From NCBI RefSeq assembly GCF_008245025.1, contig NZ_CP043426.1, positions 1,364,001 through 1,428,000 of the forward strand: 64,000 bases of DNA, read 5' to 3'. This document shows positions 22,392 through 32,460 of the stretch, piece after piece. The number at the start of each line of letters is the position of its first letter. Position 1 is the first letter of the stretch. Position numbers and translations under genes: made by a program. Source of the DNA: Campylobacter lari subsp. concheus (GTDB lineage: Bacteria > Campylobacterota > Campylobacteria > Campylobacterales > Campylobacteraceae). The notes under the pieces were generated by a model. That model had not been told where the DNA came from, did no database searches, and saw nothing but the letters and a program-made list of their open reading frames with translations.

Positions 22392-23701
22392 TGGGTTTAG
22401 AAAAACTTCGTAGTAAAATTGCTTCACAAAATCTTACCAGTGTTTTTGGACAAATTACTAAAATTTCAAGCACTAGCATAGAAATAAATGGTTTAAAAAC
22501 TAGCATAGGAGATATCATTAAAATAGTCTCTAGCGAGGATGAGAGTAAAGAAGCTATGGCTATGGTGGTAGAAGTAGATGAGAATTTAAGCTATTTGAGT
22601 CCTTTTGGCTTTGTGGAAGGTTTTAAAATAGGTGATCGTGCTTTTATTAATGATGCGGGCATGCAAATAGGAGTTAGTGATGAACTTTTAGGAAGAGTGG
22701 TTGATCCTTTTATGCGACCAAAAGATGGCAAAGGACCTATTGAGGCAAGTAAATTTATGCCTATTATGCGCGCACCTATTGATGCAATGAAACGAGGTTT
22801 GATAGAGGAAGTTTTTCCAGTAGGTGTTAAAACAATAGATGCACTTTTAACTTGTGGGGTAGGACAAAAGCTTGGGATTTTTGCAGGAAGTGGGGTTGGC
22901 AAATCAACCCTTATGGGCATGATAGTAAAAAATTCCAAAGCTCCCATTAAAGTCATAGCTTTAATCGGTGAGCGTGGTAGAGAAATTCCCGAATTTATAC
23001 AAAAAAATCTTGGTGGTAAACTTGATGATACTGTCATCATCGTTGCAACAAGTGATGATAGTGCTTTGATGAGAAAATACGGAGCATTTTGCGCTATGAG
23101 TGTGGCTGAGTATTTTAAAGAACAAGGTAAAGATGTATTATTTATCATGGATAGTGTAACGCGTTTTGCTATGGCTCAAAGAGAAATAGGTCTAGCTCTA
23201 GGTGAGCCTCCTACAACAAAAGGTTATCCACCAAGTGTTTTAAGTCTTTTACCTCAGCTTATGGAACGTGCAGGAAAAGAAGAAGGCAAAGGCACCATAA
23301 CAGCATTTTTTACCGTTTTAGTTGATGGAGATGATATGAGTGATCCAATAGCTGATCAAAGTAGATCAATACTTGATGGCCATATAGTGCTTAGTCGCGA
23401 ACTTACTGACTTTGGAATTTATCCACCTATAAATATACAAAATTCAGCCTCAAGGGTTATGGGTGATATTATTAGTGATGAACATAAGCTAGCTGCTAGA
23501 AAATTCAAACGTTTAAATTCTTTGCTTAAAGAAAATGAGGTTTTACTTAGAATTGGTGCTTACCAAAAAGGCACTGATAAAGAACTTGATCAGGCTATCG
23601 CTAAAAAAGACTTTATGCAACAGTTTCTTAGTCAAAATCCTGAAGAAAGTTTTGAATTTGAAGATACTATCAATATGCTAAAGATGATTGATACGCAATA
23701 A
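22391..23701 (+). CDS. fliI: Flagellum-specific ATPase of the type III export apparatus
   Basis: FliI is the hexameric ATPase at the base of the flagellar export gate. The 436-residue protein is close to the F1-beta subunit family: Walker A GSGVGKSTLMG near residue 166, GERGREIPEF near 197, and Walker B region DVLFIMDSVTRFAMAQREIG near 250. The Campylobacter chain is the usual length. The promoter is shared with folE, consistent with early, non-sigma-54 expression of export components. Confidence 0.97.
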   Translation: MGLEKLRSKIASQNLTSVFGQITKISSTSIEINGLKTSIGDIIKIVSSEDESKEAMAMVVEVDENLSYLSPFGFVEGFKIGDRAFINDAGMQIGVSDELLGRVVDPFMRPKDGKGPIEASKFMPIMRAPIDAMKRGLIEEVFPVGVKTIDALLTCGVGQKLGIFAGSGVGKSTLMGMIVKNSKAPIKVIALIGERGREIPEFIQKNLGGKLDDTVIIVATSDDSALMRKYGAFCAMSVAEYFKEQGKDVLFIMDSVTRFAMAQREIGLALGEPPTTKGYPPSVLSLLPQLMERAGKEEGKGTITAFFTVLVDGDDMSDPIADQSRSILDGHIVLSRELTDFGIYPPINIQNSASRVMGDIISDEHKLAARKFKRLNSLLKENEVLLRIGAYQKGTDKELDQAIAKKDFMQQFLSQNPEESFEFEDTINMLKMIDTQ

Positions 23702-23719
23702 TTGGAATGATTTTTGCTT
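23702..23719 (+). promoter_or_regulatory. Sigma-54 promoter
   Basis: TTGGAATGATTTTTGCTT has the obligatory GG-N10-GC spacing (GG at 23704-23705, GC at 23716-23717). It begins right after the fliI stop and lies about 37 bp upstream of the next start codon. In Campylobacter sigma-54 (RpoN, with FlgR) drives mid-class flagellar genes. Confidence 0.85.
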
Positions 23720-23755
23720 TTTTTACGATAAAAAGTCATGAAAAAAGGATGGATC

Positions 23756-24244
23756 ATGTCAAATATAGCTTTTTTAGATCATCAACAAAGCTTAGGTTTA
23801 AAATACACTGATATTTGTCAAAATATCTTTGAAAGAGAAATTTTTACACATATGTTTTTAGAGTGTATAAGTTATCTTTTATTAGAAAATAAAGCTAAAT
23901 TAAAATACTTAAAAATTATTAATTCAAAAGAAGAATTTATCGTTGAATTTAAAATCAACAATCAAAAAAAATCATTTATTATCAATGATAAAAAAATACT
24001 AAATGCAGAATTTAGTGCAAAAAGAATAACTCAAGATGAGTATGAAAGAGAAATCGCTAGAATTTATCAAATAGAAAGATATTTAAAAACACAAAGCAAT
24101 CTTCAAAATTTTTCTAGCGAAATTAACGCTACCATGAAAAATCTTTTTAAAGATATGGATAAGTTTAAAAACTATATCGATATGCTTGAAGCAAAAGAAA
24201 ACACTCACAATCACTACTTATCAAAAATTTATAATATAGCTTAA
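23756..24244 (+). CDS. Unknown sigma-54-associated, probably flagellum-linked protein
   Basis: A 162-residue, Lys/Asn/Ile-rich soluble protein with no signal peptide, membrane segment or recognised domain. The C-terminal half (about 95-160) is predicted helical and charged. I chose ATG 23756 because AAAAAAGGA lies at the right distance; an in-frame ATG at 23738 has no ribosome binding site. A sigma-54 promoter directly upstream, fliI before it and two motility-type genes after it indicate a flagellar or co-regulated role. It could be a chaperone or secreted protein; nothing in the sequence decides this. Confidence 0.75.
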   Translation: MSNIAFLDHQQSLGLKYTDICQNIFEREIFTHMFLECISYLLLENKAKLKYLKIINSKEEFIVEFKINNQKKSFIINDKKILNAEFSAKRITQDEYEREIARIYQIERYLKTQSNLQNFSSEINATMKNLFKDMDKFKNYIDMLEAKENTHNHYLSKIYNIA

Positions 24245-24267
24245 TATTAATCAAACTTTGCCGATAA
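24241..24267 (+). promoter_or_regulatory. Sigma-28 (FliA) type promoter
   Basis: GCCGATAA at 24260-24267 matches the classical sigma-28 -10 box exactly, with a TTAA at 24241-24244 spaced 15 bp upstream in place of TAAA. It lies 30 bp before the small motility gene, overlapping the end of the previous gene. Confidence 0.7.
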
Positions 24268-24297
24268 TACTACCAATCCAAACAAAAGGAGTATGTT

Positions 24298-24477
24298 ATG
24301 GGCGAAGTTATTAACAACCAAGCAAGTTTAATGCTTAACATTGCAACTACTATGATGAAAAAAACCATAGAAGCCAATGAAAATGCAGTAATGCAAGTAC
24401 TTGAAGGCGTAAATGCAAACCCTGCTCCAACTACTACTCCTAGCACTAGTTCAGGATTGCTTGACATTTACGCTTAA
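24298..24477 (+). CDS. Small YjfB-type putative motility protein
   Basis: A 59-residue protein (begins MGEVINNQASLML). It shows the pattern of the YjfB family of putative motility proteins: short, no signal peptide, an amphipathic helix with repeated Met/Ala and a Pro/Thr-rich tail (NPAPTTTPSTSSGL). AAAAGGAG precedes the ATG at ideal spacing. A sigma-28-like promoter lies just upstream, so expression with late flagellar genes is expected. The molecular role of this family is not established, and it may be exported through the flagellar system. Confidence 0.7.
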   Translation: MGEVINNQASLMLNIATTMMKKTIEANENAVMQVLEGVNANPAPTTTPSTSSGLLDIYA

Positions 24478-24500
24478 TTTTTCTCTTCGATTCAAAAATT

Positions 24501-24518
24501 TTGGCATAGCTTTTGCTT
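24501..24518 (+). promoter_or_regulatory. Sigma-54 promoter
   Basis: TTGGCATAGCTTTTGCTT has GG at 24503-24504 and GC at 24515-24516 with exactly ten bases between. It is 37 bp upstream of the next start codon and matches the consensus TGGCAC-N5-TTGC closely. Confidence 0.87.
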
Positions 24519-24554
24519 TTTTAAAGCTAAGCAATATTTTTGAAGAGAAGAGTT

Positions 24555-25700
24555 ATGTTTGTAAATTCTAATGTCAATCCGTATCAGAATTTTGCAAATT
24601 ATCCTTTTGCAAAGACTGGACACGCGGAAGAAAAAAAAGAAAATACTAATATTAAAAGTGATTTACTTGATATAAAAGGTTCTAATTTAGACTATGAAGT
24701 AAGTTATGCAAGCGAGTTTGGTTTTAGAATCAATGAGCAAGGTTTTTTTGAAAAAGATCTTAATAAAACAGCTGCTTTGCCTCTTGATTATGATATTAAT
24801 ATAAAAAGTATAAGAGAAATTTCAAAACAACTTATAAAGCTTGATGAAAATTTAAACTATAACAAAATAGACTTACCAAGACTTTTAAACACCTATCATA
24901 ATACGCTAAAAACCATCAATCATGAATTTCAAAAAAATGATAATAATTTTTTAAGTAAAGCACAAATTTCAGAATTAAATCAAGGTTATAGCTATACTTA
25001 TGAAGGAAAAATTTTAAAAGTTTATGAAAATGCCAAAAGTTTACAAAATGCAAAAGAAACAAATAAAAACCTAAATACCTTAATGCTTGATAATAAAATA
25101 GGAGACTTTGCATTCAATGCAAGCATTGAAAACACAGCTAGTAATCCTATCATAAGACCTTATCTAAACCGACAAGGCGAAGTTTCTAAAAGTGGATTAT
25201 TGCTTAATTATATTTATCATGATTTAAAAGAACAAAATAATCAAAAGGCTAATTTCTTTTTAACTCCTATTGAGTTAGATATATCTTCTAATGTAAATTT
25301 TGAAAAACTCATGAAGGGTCAAATGAGTATGCAAGATTATCTAAGTGAAAGCAATAAAGAAAAAATGAGTTTTGATTTATATTTATATATCAATGGAGTA
25401 GATAAAAACAACACCACAGAAGATAAACTTTCAGTTTTCTTTCAACAATACATTAACTATCAACACAGTATTAACATGCAAGAATTTGCTAATTCAAGTT
25501 CTATTTATAGTCTTTATAGCGAACAAATTAGCAAAGATTTTGAAGCTTTAAAAAAAGAGTTTAATCAAAATGATTCTAATATCGATCTTGAAAAAATTAA
25601 TACTCAAAAAGAACTTTTAGATACTCAATTTTTAGAAAATCGCAAAAGACAAGCAAGCATTAATAAAATTTTACACTCATATTTAAATGCAATGGCTTAA
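24555..25700 (+). CDS. Unknown sigma-54-associated protein, possible flagellum-dependent secreted protein
   Basis: A 381-residue Asn/Lys/Ser-rich protein without Cys, signal peptide or membrane segment. I start it at ATG 24555; a TTG five codons upstream is less likely. The N-terminus (MFVNSNVNPYQNF) is polar and disordered, the middle contains SYASEFGFRINEQGFFEKDL, and the end (about 325-380) is a charged helical region. A disordered N-terminus, absence of Cys and a sigma-54 promoter are features of proteins exported by the flagellar apparatus. It recalls the Cj0814-type secreted proteins of Campylobacter, but I could not test that. Confidence 0.72.
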   Translation: MFVNSNVNPYQNFANYPFAKTGHAEEKKENTNIKSDLLDIKGSNLDYEVSYASEFGFRINEQGFFEKDLNKTAALPLDYDINIKSIREISKQLIKLDENLNYNKIDLPRLLNTYHNTLKTINHEFQKNDNNFLSKAQISELNQGYSYTYEGKILKVYENAKSLQNAKETNKNLNTLMLDNKIGDFAFNASIENTASNPIIRPYLNRQGEVSKSGLLLNYIYHDLKEQNNQKANFFLTPIELDISSNVNFEKLMKGQMSMQDYLSESNKEKMSFDLYLYINGVDKNNTTEDKLSVFFQQYINYQHSINMQEFANSSSIYSLYSEQISKDFEALKKEFNQNDSNIDLEKINTQKELLDTQFLENRKRQASINKILHSYLNAMA

Positions 25701-25750
25701 CTTGTGCTAAAATAATAAAAAATTTTACATAAGTTAAATCCATTTGATTT

Positions 25751-25768
25751 AATGTTAAATTTAACATT
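25751..25768. promoter_or_regulatory. Perfect 18-bp palindrome upstream of nifS (candidate operator)
   Basis: AATGTTAAATTTAACATT is a perfect inverted repeat. It ends five bases before an extended -10 element (GTGTATATT, hexamer 25774-25779), so it covers the -35 region where a repressor or activator would act. A second dyad, TTAAATC/GATTTAA (25734-25752), abuts it. The regulator is unknown. Confidence 0.55.
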
Positions 25769-25810
25769 TTAGTGTATATTAACAAAAAAGATAAAAATTA
25801 TCCTAATTAA

Positions 25811-27001
<1,191 letters not shown>

Positions 27002-27011
27002 AGGATAAAAA

Positions 27012-27983
27012 ATGGCAAAGAATAATTTAATTGGCGGATCAATTTGGGATGAGTATTCTCAAAAAGTACAAGATAGAATGAATAACCCTCAACATATGGG
27101 CGAATTCACACAAGAAGATGCACAAAAAGCAAATGCAAAACTTATTGTTGCGGATTTTGGAGCTGAAAGCTGTGGTGATGCGGTTAGGCTTTATTGGTTA
27201 GTAGATGAAAAAACTGATAAAATCATTGATGCTAAATTTAAAAGCTTTGGCTGTGGTACAGCAATAGCAAGTAGTGATACTATGGTTGATCTTTGTATAG
27301 GTAAAACCGTAGATGAGGCTGTAAAAATTACAAATTTAGATGTTGAATTTGCTATGAGAGATAACCCTGAAACTCCTGCAGTTCCACCGCAAAAAATGCA
27401 CTGTTCAGTTATGGCTTATGATGTTATCAAACAAGCTGCAGCGCATTATAAAGGTGTTAATCCTGAGGATTTTGAAGATCAAATCATAGTTTGTGAGTGT
27501 GCTAGGGTAAGCCTTGGAACCATCAAAGAAGTAATTAAACTAAATGATTTACATACAGTAGAAGAAATAACGCAATTTACTAAAGCAGGTGCTTTTTGCA
27601 AATCTTGTGTTAAGCCTGGAGGACATGAGAAAAAAGATTATTATCTTGTAGATATTTTAGCTGAAACTAGGGCTGAAATGGAAAGAGAAAAGTTAAAAGA
27701 TCAAAGCAAAACAGATATTGCTTTTGATGATATGACCATGGTTAAGCAACTAAAAGCAGTAGAGGCTGTTTTAGATAACGATGTGCGTCCTATGCTACAT
27801 GGTGATGGTGGAGATTTAGAAGTAATTGATATTCAAAAAAGTGACAATAAAAATATAGATATATACATACGTTATCTTGGAGCATGTAGCGGCTGCTCAA
27901 GCGGGAGTGGTGCAACTTTATATGCTATAGAAAATATCTTACAAGAAGAACTTAGTCCAAATATACGCGTTATACCTGTTTAA
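27012..27983 (+). CDS. nifU: Fe-S cluster scaffold NifU (three-domain)
   Basis: A 323-residue modular scaffold. Domain order: IscU-like (1-130) with three ligand Cys in AESCGDAV, GCGTAIAS and KMHCSVMAYD; a central Bfd-like [2Fe-2S] domain (about 155-200) with VCECARVS and FCKSCVKPGG; and a C-terminal Nfu domain (about 235-320) with LGACSGCSSG. All cluster ligands expected for NifU are present. It forms an operon with nifS and ends in a terminator hairpin. Confidence 0.96.
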   Translation: MAKNNLIGGSIWDEYSQKVQDRMNNPQHMGEFTQEDAQKANAKLIVADFGAESCGDAVRLYWLVDEKTDKIIDAKFKSFGCGTAIASSDTMVDLCIGKTVDEAVKITNLDVEFAMRDNPETPAVPPQKMHCSVMAYDVIKQAAAHYKGVNPEDFEDQIIVCECARVSLGTIKEVIKLNDLHTVEEITQFTKAGAFCKSCVKPGGHEKKDYYLVDILAETRAEMEREKLKDQSKTDIAFDDMTMVKQLKAVEAVLDNDVRPMLHGDGGDLEVIDIQKSDNKNIDIYIRYLGACSGCSSGSGATLYAIENILQEELSPNIRVIPV

Positions 27984-28001
27984 GCAGTTTTTCTGCTTAA
28001 A
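27979..28001 (+). terminator. Hairpin terminator after nifU
   Basis: TTTAAGCAG (27979-27987) pairs with CTGCTTAAA (27993-28001) around a T5 loop, overlapping the nifU stop codon. The downstream T-content is moderate, so termination may be partial. Confidence 0.65.
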
Positions 28002-28065
28002 CTTTAAATTTCAAGCCTTTTTATGTTAAAATAACACCGTTAATAAAAATTTAAAAAGGCTATTT

Positions 28066-29226
28066 ATGCAAAGACTTCAAACCTTTGTTAAAAGTGAAAC
28101 TTTCCCCGGTGTTTTACTAATATTTTTTACCGCACTTGCACTAATTTTACAAAATAGTTCTTTAACGGATCAATATACCAACTTTTTAAATATTCCTTTT
28201 GGCTTTCAAGCTGGAAGTTTAGAAATTTTCAAACCTTTACTTTTATGGATTAATGATGGTCTTATTGCAATCTTTTTCTTTGCAATAGGACTTGAATTAA
28301 AATATGAAGTAACAAGAGGGCAACTCAATAGTATAAAGGCTATGTCTTTACCTGTATTTGCTGCACTTGGCGGTATGATAATACCTGCTTTGATTTTCGC
28401 GTTTTTTAACTATAAAGATCCTTTTGCTTTGCAAGGTTGGGCTATACCAACGGCTACTGATGTAGCTTTTGCTGTTGGTATTTTAATGCTTTTAGGCAAA
28501 AGAGTGCCTACTTCTTTAAAATTATTCTTACTTTCTTTAGCTATTTTTGATGATTTAGGCGCGATTATTGTAATTGCTTTATTTTATACAAGCGAACTTT
28601 CAGTTTTTGCTATGATTGCTGCTTTAGTATGTATTCTAGCGCTTTATTTGTTAAATCACTTCCATGTTACTAAAAAATCTTTTTATATCATCATAGCTAT
28701 AGTATTTTGGATAAGCATGTTAAAAAGTGGGGTGCATGCAACTTTGGCAGGTGTGATTACTGCTTTATTTATACCACTTCAAACAAAAAGTGGTGAGTCT
28801 TTTTTAAAAGAAATAGAACATGACTTAGCACCTTGGGTGAGTTATTTCATCTTGCCTATTTTTGCTTTTGCCAATGCAGGTGTTGATTTAAAAGATATGG
28901 ATCCAAGCTTTATGTTTTCTTCGGTTAGCTTAGGTATTATTTTAGGATTATTTTTAGGAAAACAAATTGGAGTATTTTTATTTTCATATATTAGTATAAA
29001 ACTAGGACTAGCAAAACTTCCACAAAATGTTAATTTCAAACAACTTTACGGGGTTTGTATACTCACAGGTATAGGTTTTACTATGAGCTTTTTTATAGAT
29101 GGCCTAGCTTATCAAAATAGTGATATTTTTGCATATTCAGACAAACTTGCAATTTTAGTAGCTTCATTATTAAGCGCTATAGTTGGATATGCTTACTTAA
29201 AACTTATTTATAGTTTTAAAAAATGA
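28066..29226 (+). CDS. nhaA: Na+/H+ antiporter NhaA, first tandem copy
   Basis: A 386-residue, roughly 12-helix antiporter that exports Na+ in exchange for H+. Family motifs are intact: [17 protein letters not shown] (about 63-79), [13 protein letters not shown] (about 127), the ion-binding Asp pair in [10 protein letters not shown] (about 162) and the conserved [10 protein letters not shown] (about 223). The downstream nhaA start overlaps its stop by four bases. Two copies in tandem are known in Campylobacter. Confidence 0.96.
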   Translation: MQRLQTFVKSETFPGVLLIFFTALALILQNSSLTDQYTNFLNIPFGFQAGSLEIFKPLLLWINDGLIAIFFFAIGLELKYEVTRGQLNSIKAMSLPVFAALGGMIIPALIFAFFNYKDPFALQGWAIPTATDVAFAVGILMLLGKRVPTSLKLFLLSLAIFDDLGAIIVIALFYTSELSVFAMIAALVCILALYLLNHFHVTKKSFYIIIAIVFWISMLKSGVHATLAGVITALFIPLQTKSGESFLKEIEHDLAPWVSYFILPIFAFANAGVDLKDMDPSFMFSSVSLGIILGLFLGKQIGVFLFSYISIKLGLAKLPQNVNFKQLYGVCILTGIGFTMSFFIDGLAYQNSDIFAYSDKLAILVASLLSAIVGYAYLKLIYSFKK

Positions 29227-30377
29227 AATTGAAAAGTTTCCAAAACTTTTTATCATTTGAAATTTTAGGAGGATTGTTGCTTTTATTAGCAACGATCTTT
29301 GCCTTGCTACTTAAAAATAGTCCTTATGGACAACACTATATGGATTTTTTAAGTGTAGAAATGGGTGTAAAAGTGGGTGCTTGGGAACTTTTTAAGCCTT
29401 CTTTATTGTGGATCAATGATGGCCTTATTGCAATCTTTTTCTTTGCCATAGGACTTGAATTAAAAAAAGAATTTGTTCAAGGAGAGTTTAAAACTCTTAG
29501 TAATATCACCCTACCCTTAATGGCTGCTATAGGCGGTATAGTTGTGCCTGCTTTGATATTTTGCGCTATCAATTTTAACGATGCTTATGTTTTAAAAGGT
29601 TGGGCTATACCTACTGCAACTGATACTGCATTTGCTCTAGTTATACTTGCAATGCTAAAACAACGCATACCAAGTTCTTTAAAAATATTTTTAGTATCTT
29701 TAGCGATTTTTGATGATGTAGGAGCTATTTTAATCATTGCTATTTTTTATACAGGAGAGCTTTCTACTTTAGCTTTTTTTGTTGCCTTTTGCTGTATTGT
29801 AGGTTTGTTTTTACTCAATCGCTTGGGCAATGAAAGAAAATCATTTTATTATATACTTGGAGCATTGCTTTGGCTTAGTGTGTTAAAAAGTGGAGTACAT
29901 GCAACTTTAGCGGGTATCATCACAGCTTTATTTATACCTGTATTTACAAAAAACAACCATGCTTTATTAGAAGAAATCGAGCATGGTTTAAAATTTTGGA
30001 TAGCTTTTATAATACTACCACTTTTTGCTTTTGCCAATGCAGGGGTTGATCTTTCAAAAATTGAAGCACATATGCTATTTAGTGGTGTAAGTGTAGGGAT
30101 TTTCTTAGGCTTGTTTATTGGAAAACAACTAGGTGTATTTGGCTTTGCCTACATGGCAATTAAATTTAAATTTGCAAAACTACCAAAAGATGCTAATTTT
30201 AAACAACTCTATGGAGTTTGTATACTCACAGGTATAGGTTTTACTATGAGCTTTTTTATAGATGCTCTTGCTTATGAGGTAAGTGATATATTTAATTTTG
30301 TGGATAATTTTGCTATTTTGCTAGCTTCCTTAGCTTCAGGTGTATTTGGTTATTTTTATCTGCGCTTTGTAAAATAA
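29223..30377 (+). CDS. nhaA: Na+/H+ antiporter NhaA, second tandem copy
   Basis: A 384-residue paralogue of the preceding gene, collinear over its whole length, with identical motif spacing ([48 protein letters not shown]). The C-terminal [20 protein letters not shown] is shared by both copies. The copies differ in several pore-lining segments, so they may have different pH or ion preferences. Coupled to the first copy by ATGA. Confidence 0.96.
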   Translation: MKLKSFQNFLSFEILGGLLLLLATIFALLLKNSPYGQHYMDFLSVEMGVKVGAWELFKPSLLWINDGLIAIFFFAIGLELKKEFVQGEFKTLSNITLPLMAAIGGIVVPALIFCAINFNDAYVLKGWAIPTATDTAFALVILAMLKQRIPSSLKIFLVSLAIFDDVGAILIIAIFYTGELSTLAFFVAFCCIVGLFLLNRLGNERKSFYYILGALLWLSVLKSGVHATLAGIITALFIPVFTKNNHALLEEIEHGLKFWIAFIILPLFAFANAGVDLSKIEAHMLFSGVSVGIFLGLFIGKQLGVFGFAYMAIKFKFAKLPKDANFKQLYGVCILTGIGFTMSFFIDALAYEVSDIFNFVDNFAILLASLASGVFGYFYLRFVK

Positions 30378-30403
30378 TTAAGTTTTTTTTAAATTAAATA
30401 AGA

Positions 30404-30409
30404 TATAAT
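30404..30409 (+). promoter_or_regulatory. -10 element for tRNA-Glu
   Basis: A perfect TATAAT lies about 22 bp before the tRNA-Glu gene, in AT-rich sequence with no clear -35 box, as usual for Campylobacter housekeeping promoters. Confidence 0.6.
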
Positions 30410-30430
30410 TTCATTTCTTATTTAATGTTT

Positions 30431-30505
30431 GGCCCATTCGTCTAGCGGTTAGGACATCGCCCTTTCACGGCGGTAACACGAGTTCGAGTCTCGTATGGGT
30501 CACCA
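30431..30505 (+). tRNA. tRNA-Glu (anticodon TTC)
   Basis: A 75-nt cloverleaf starting GGCCCATTCGTCTAGCGG, with anticodon loop CTTTCAC (TTC), T-loop GTTCGAGTC and encoded CCA. It stands alone between nhaA and the TRIC gene. Confidence 0.97.
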
Positions 30506-30700
30506 CTTTTAAACTTCTAATTACAAAAACATTATAAATAGCAATTTTTCACAACTAAGCTTAATTTATACCAATCATCAAATAAATATTCTAAAAGTAA
30601 AAAATATAAATAAATTTTTACCTACTGACAAGATTGTAATATTTTATGAAAATATCATAGATAATAAGGCTTATCCTTTAAGAGTTTATAAGATAAAATT

Positions 30701-31327
30701 TCAACTTTCTTTGTTTTCTCCATCCTTAAAAGAAAATATAGGCAAACTTAAACCATAATATATAGCCAAAAGTCTTGCTATGGTTCCTACAATCAATGAA
30801 GCAAGAATCACCCACAACTCATCTACACCTAAAATATACAATATATAATACAAAGCACCTGTTAATATAGCAACACCTGCATAAATTTCTTTTTGAAATA
30901 CAAGTGGTATTCTAGCACACAATATATCTCTTAATATCCCACCAAATACACCAGTAATCACAGCTGAACTCACAGCTACTATAAAACCATACCCCATTTG
31001 TATTGCAATTTGTGCACCTAAAACACTAAAAACAACCAAACCTATAGCATCTAAAATCAAAAAAAGTTTTTCAAGCCTTATAACATATTTGGCAATTTTT
31101 GTTGTAATCATAGCTGCAACACAAATTAAAATCACATATTCAGGAGTTTTAATCCAAGTTAGCGGATGATGATCAAGTAAAATATCTCTAATAGAACCTC
31201 CGCCAATAGCTGTTACTAAAGCTATAAATATTACTCCAAAAAGATCCATTTTATGCCTTCCTGCAGCAATAGCTCCTGTCATCGCATCAACAGTAATTCC
31301 GATAATATAAAGTATAGTTAAAAGCAT
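30701..31327 (-). CDS. TRIC-family (YicG/UPF0126) cation channel protein
   Basis: A 208-residue inner-membrane protein with about seven helices and the internal repeat of the family: [12 protein letters not shown] (about 41-52) and [12 protein letters not shown] (about 127-138). The Gly-Gly-x-x-RD motif in each half lines the pore in prokaryotic TRIC channels, which form trimeric K+/Na+ permeable channels. The physiological role in bacteria is unsettled. It follows the terminator of the ATP-grasp gene, so it probably has its own promoter. Confidence 0.88.
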   Translation of the reverse strand: MLLTILYIIGITVDAMTGAIAAGRHKMDLFGVIFIALVTAIGGGSIRDILLDHHPLTWIKTPEYVILICVAAMITTKIAKYVIRLEKLFLILDAIGLVVFSVLGAQIAIQMGYGFIVAVSSAVITGVFGGILRDILCARIPLVFQKEIYAGVAILTGALYYILYILGVDELWVILASLIVGTIARLLAIYYGLSLPIFSFKDGENKES

Positions 31328-31337
31328 AATGAGCTTT

Positions 31338-31364
31338 AAAAAAACCCTTGTTAAAACAAGGGTT
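31338..31364 (-). terminator. Rho-independent terminator after the ATP-grasp-like gene
   Basis: AACCCTTGTT (31343-31352) pairs with AACAAGGGTT (31355-31364). On the minus strand the GC-containing stem is followed by seven T, the standard intrinsic terminator. It overlaps the stop codon of the gene at 31363. Confidence 0.9.
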
Positions 31365-32406
31365 AATTTTTACTTACAATACTAATGATATTTTGAGCTA
31401 CTTTTTTAGCAATAGGCTCAACAAATTCAGCAGGAGAAGTAAATCCTACACAAGAGCAATTAATCTCACCTAAAACATATTTATCTTTACCATTTTCATC
31501 TGTATCTAAGATAAAATCTGCTGTCCAAATCAAAGGAATATCATAATTTCCAAGTTTTGAACGAATTTCAGGTAAGGTTGCTAAAAACCAATCTACCAAT
31601 TCTTGCCAATCTTTTGGCTCATCATATCTATATTTTGCACCTGAGAAAAGCGTAGCAGAGAATGCATCAGCACCTTCTGCAGGCTTTTTATGCACTACAT
31701 AAATTGGAGTATGATAAAGCATTAAAATTCTAATTTCACCTTCTTTAATACGCGGCAAGAAAGTCATATCTACAAGCATACCATTATCACCTATAATGTA
31801 TTGCTCACAAAAATCCATAAACTCACCAAGTTCTCTTTCTTCTGTGTGATTATCTTTTGCTTCTGTGCATTTGATTTTTGTACTCAATGGTACGCTCACA
31901 GTTCCTGCTGGTAGCTCATCTATCAATCTCACACGCCAAATTCCCTCACCTGTTGAGCCACGATTTTGTTTTAAAACCCTCTCACCCTTTGCTAAAGTTT
32001 TTGGGAAACTTTCTTTAAAAGTTTTAATATCATAATATGCATAAGTATCTTCAGGTACTAAAGCTGTTTTATTAAGCTTAGTAAGTGCATCTTTAGCGCC
32101 ATATCCTATCATCGCATCAGGATGAGGCATACCTATAACTCCATTTGCACAAAGTTTTCTGAGCATATCAAAATACTCATTTTCTTCTTTTAAATTTCCT
32201 GGGTTGATTCTAGAAACATAAGCATCAGCATTGTTTTTTACATATTCATAAATTTCATCTTTTTTCTCTACTTCAAAAAAGATAACTTCAGCATTCCAAC
32301 CTTGTCCTTTTAAAGCATTTACCATAGGCATAGTATCTTTTCTATGGCCATCCTCACCTTTATCGCTACCACCTCTAACTTCAAAAAACACAATATTTTT
32401 TTTCAT
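31363..32406 (-). CDS. ATP-grasp-like protein of unknown substrate
   Basis: A 347-residue cytosolic protein that I cannot name. Features suggesting an ATP-grasp fold are [17 protein letters not shown] (about 142-158, resembling the Gly-rich ATP lid), acidic metal-binding candidates in [10 protein letters not shown] and [10 protein letters not shown], and [11 protein letters not shown] near residue 318 (E-x-N-C, as in ATP-grasp ligases). The opening [19 protein letters not shown] resembles a substrate-binding loop. It is flanked by a strong terminator and lies 54 bp downstream of aroC, so it appears to be transcribed alone or from the aroC message. Related proteins are, from memory, common in Campylobacter. 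Confidence 0.6.
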   Translation of the reverse strand: MKKNIVFFEVRGGSDKGEDGHRKDTMPMVNALKGQGWNAEVIFFEVEKKDEIYEYVKNNADAYVSRINPGNLKEENEYFDMLRKLCANGVIGMPHPDAMIGYGAKDALTKLNKTALVPEDTYAYYDIKTFKESFPKTLAKGERVLKQNRGSTGEGIWRVRLIDELPAGTVSVPLSTKIKCTEAKDNHTEERELGEFMDFCEQYIIGDNGMLVDMTFLPRIKEGEIRILMLYHTPIYVVHKKPAEGADAFSATLFSGAKYRYDEPKDWQELVDWFLATLPEIRSKLGNYDIPLIWTADFILDTDENGKDKYVLGEINCSCVGFTSPAEFVEPIAKKVAQNIISIVSKN

Positions 32407-32460
32407 ATTTCTCCCTTTTTAAAGATATTTTATCATCATATCTAAATAAGTATTAAATTT

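Noticed and set aside
23738-23755. In-frame upstream ATG for the sigma-54 gene after fliI
   Set aside because: No ribosome binding site precedes it, while the ATG at 23756 has one; the extra six residues would come from that site itself.
30512-30768. Plus-strand open stretch of about 85 codons after tRNA-Glu (contains KIVIFYENIIDNKAYPLRVY)
   Set aside because: It has no start codon or ribosome binding site, and its last third is antisense to the TRIC gene. A remnant of an inserted gene is possible but I cannot support it.
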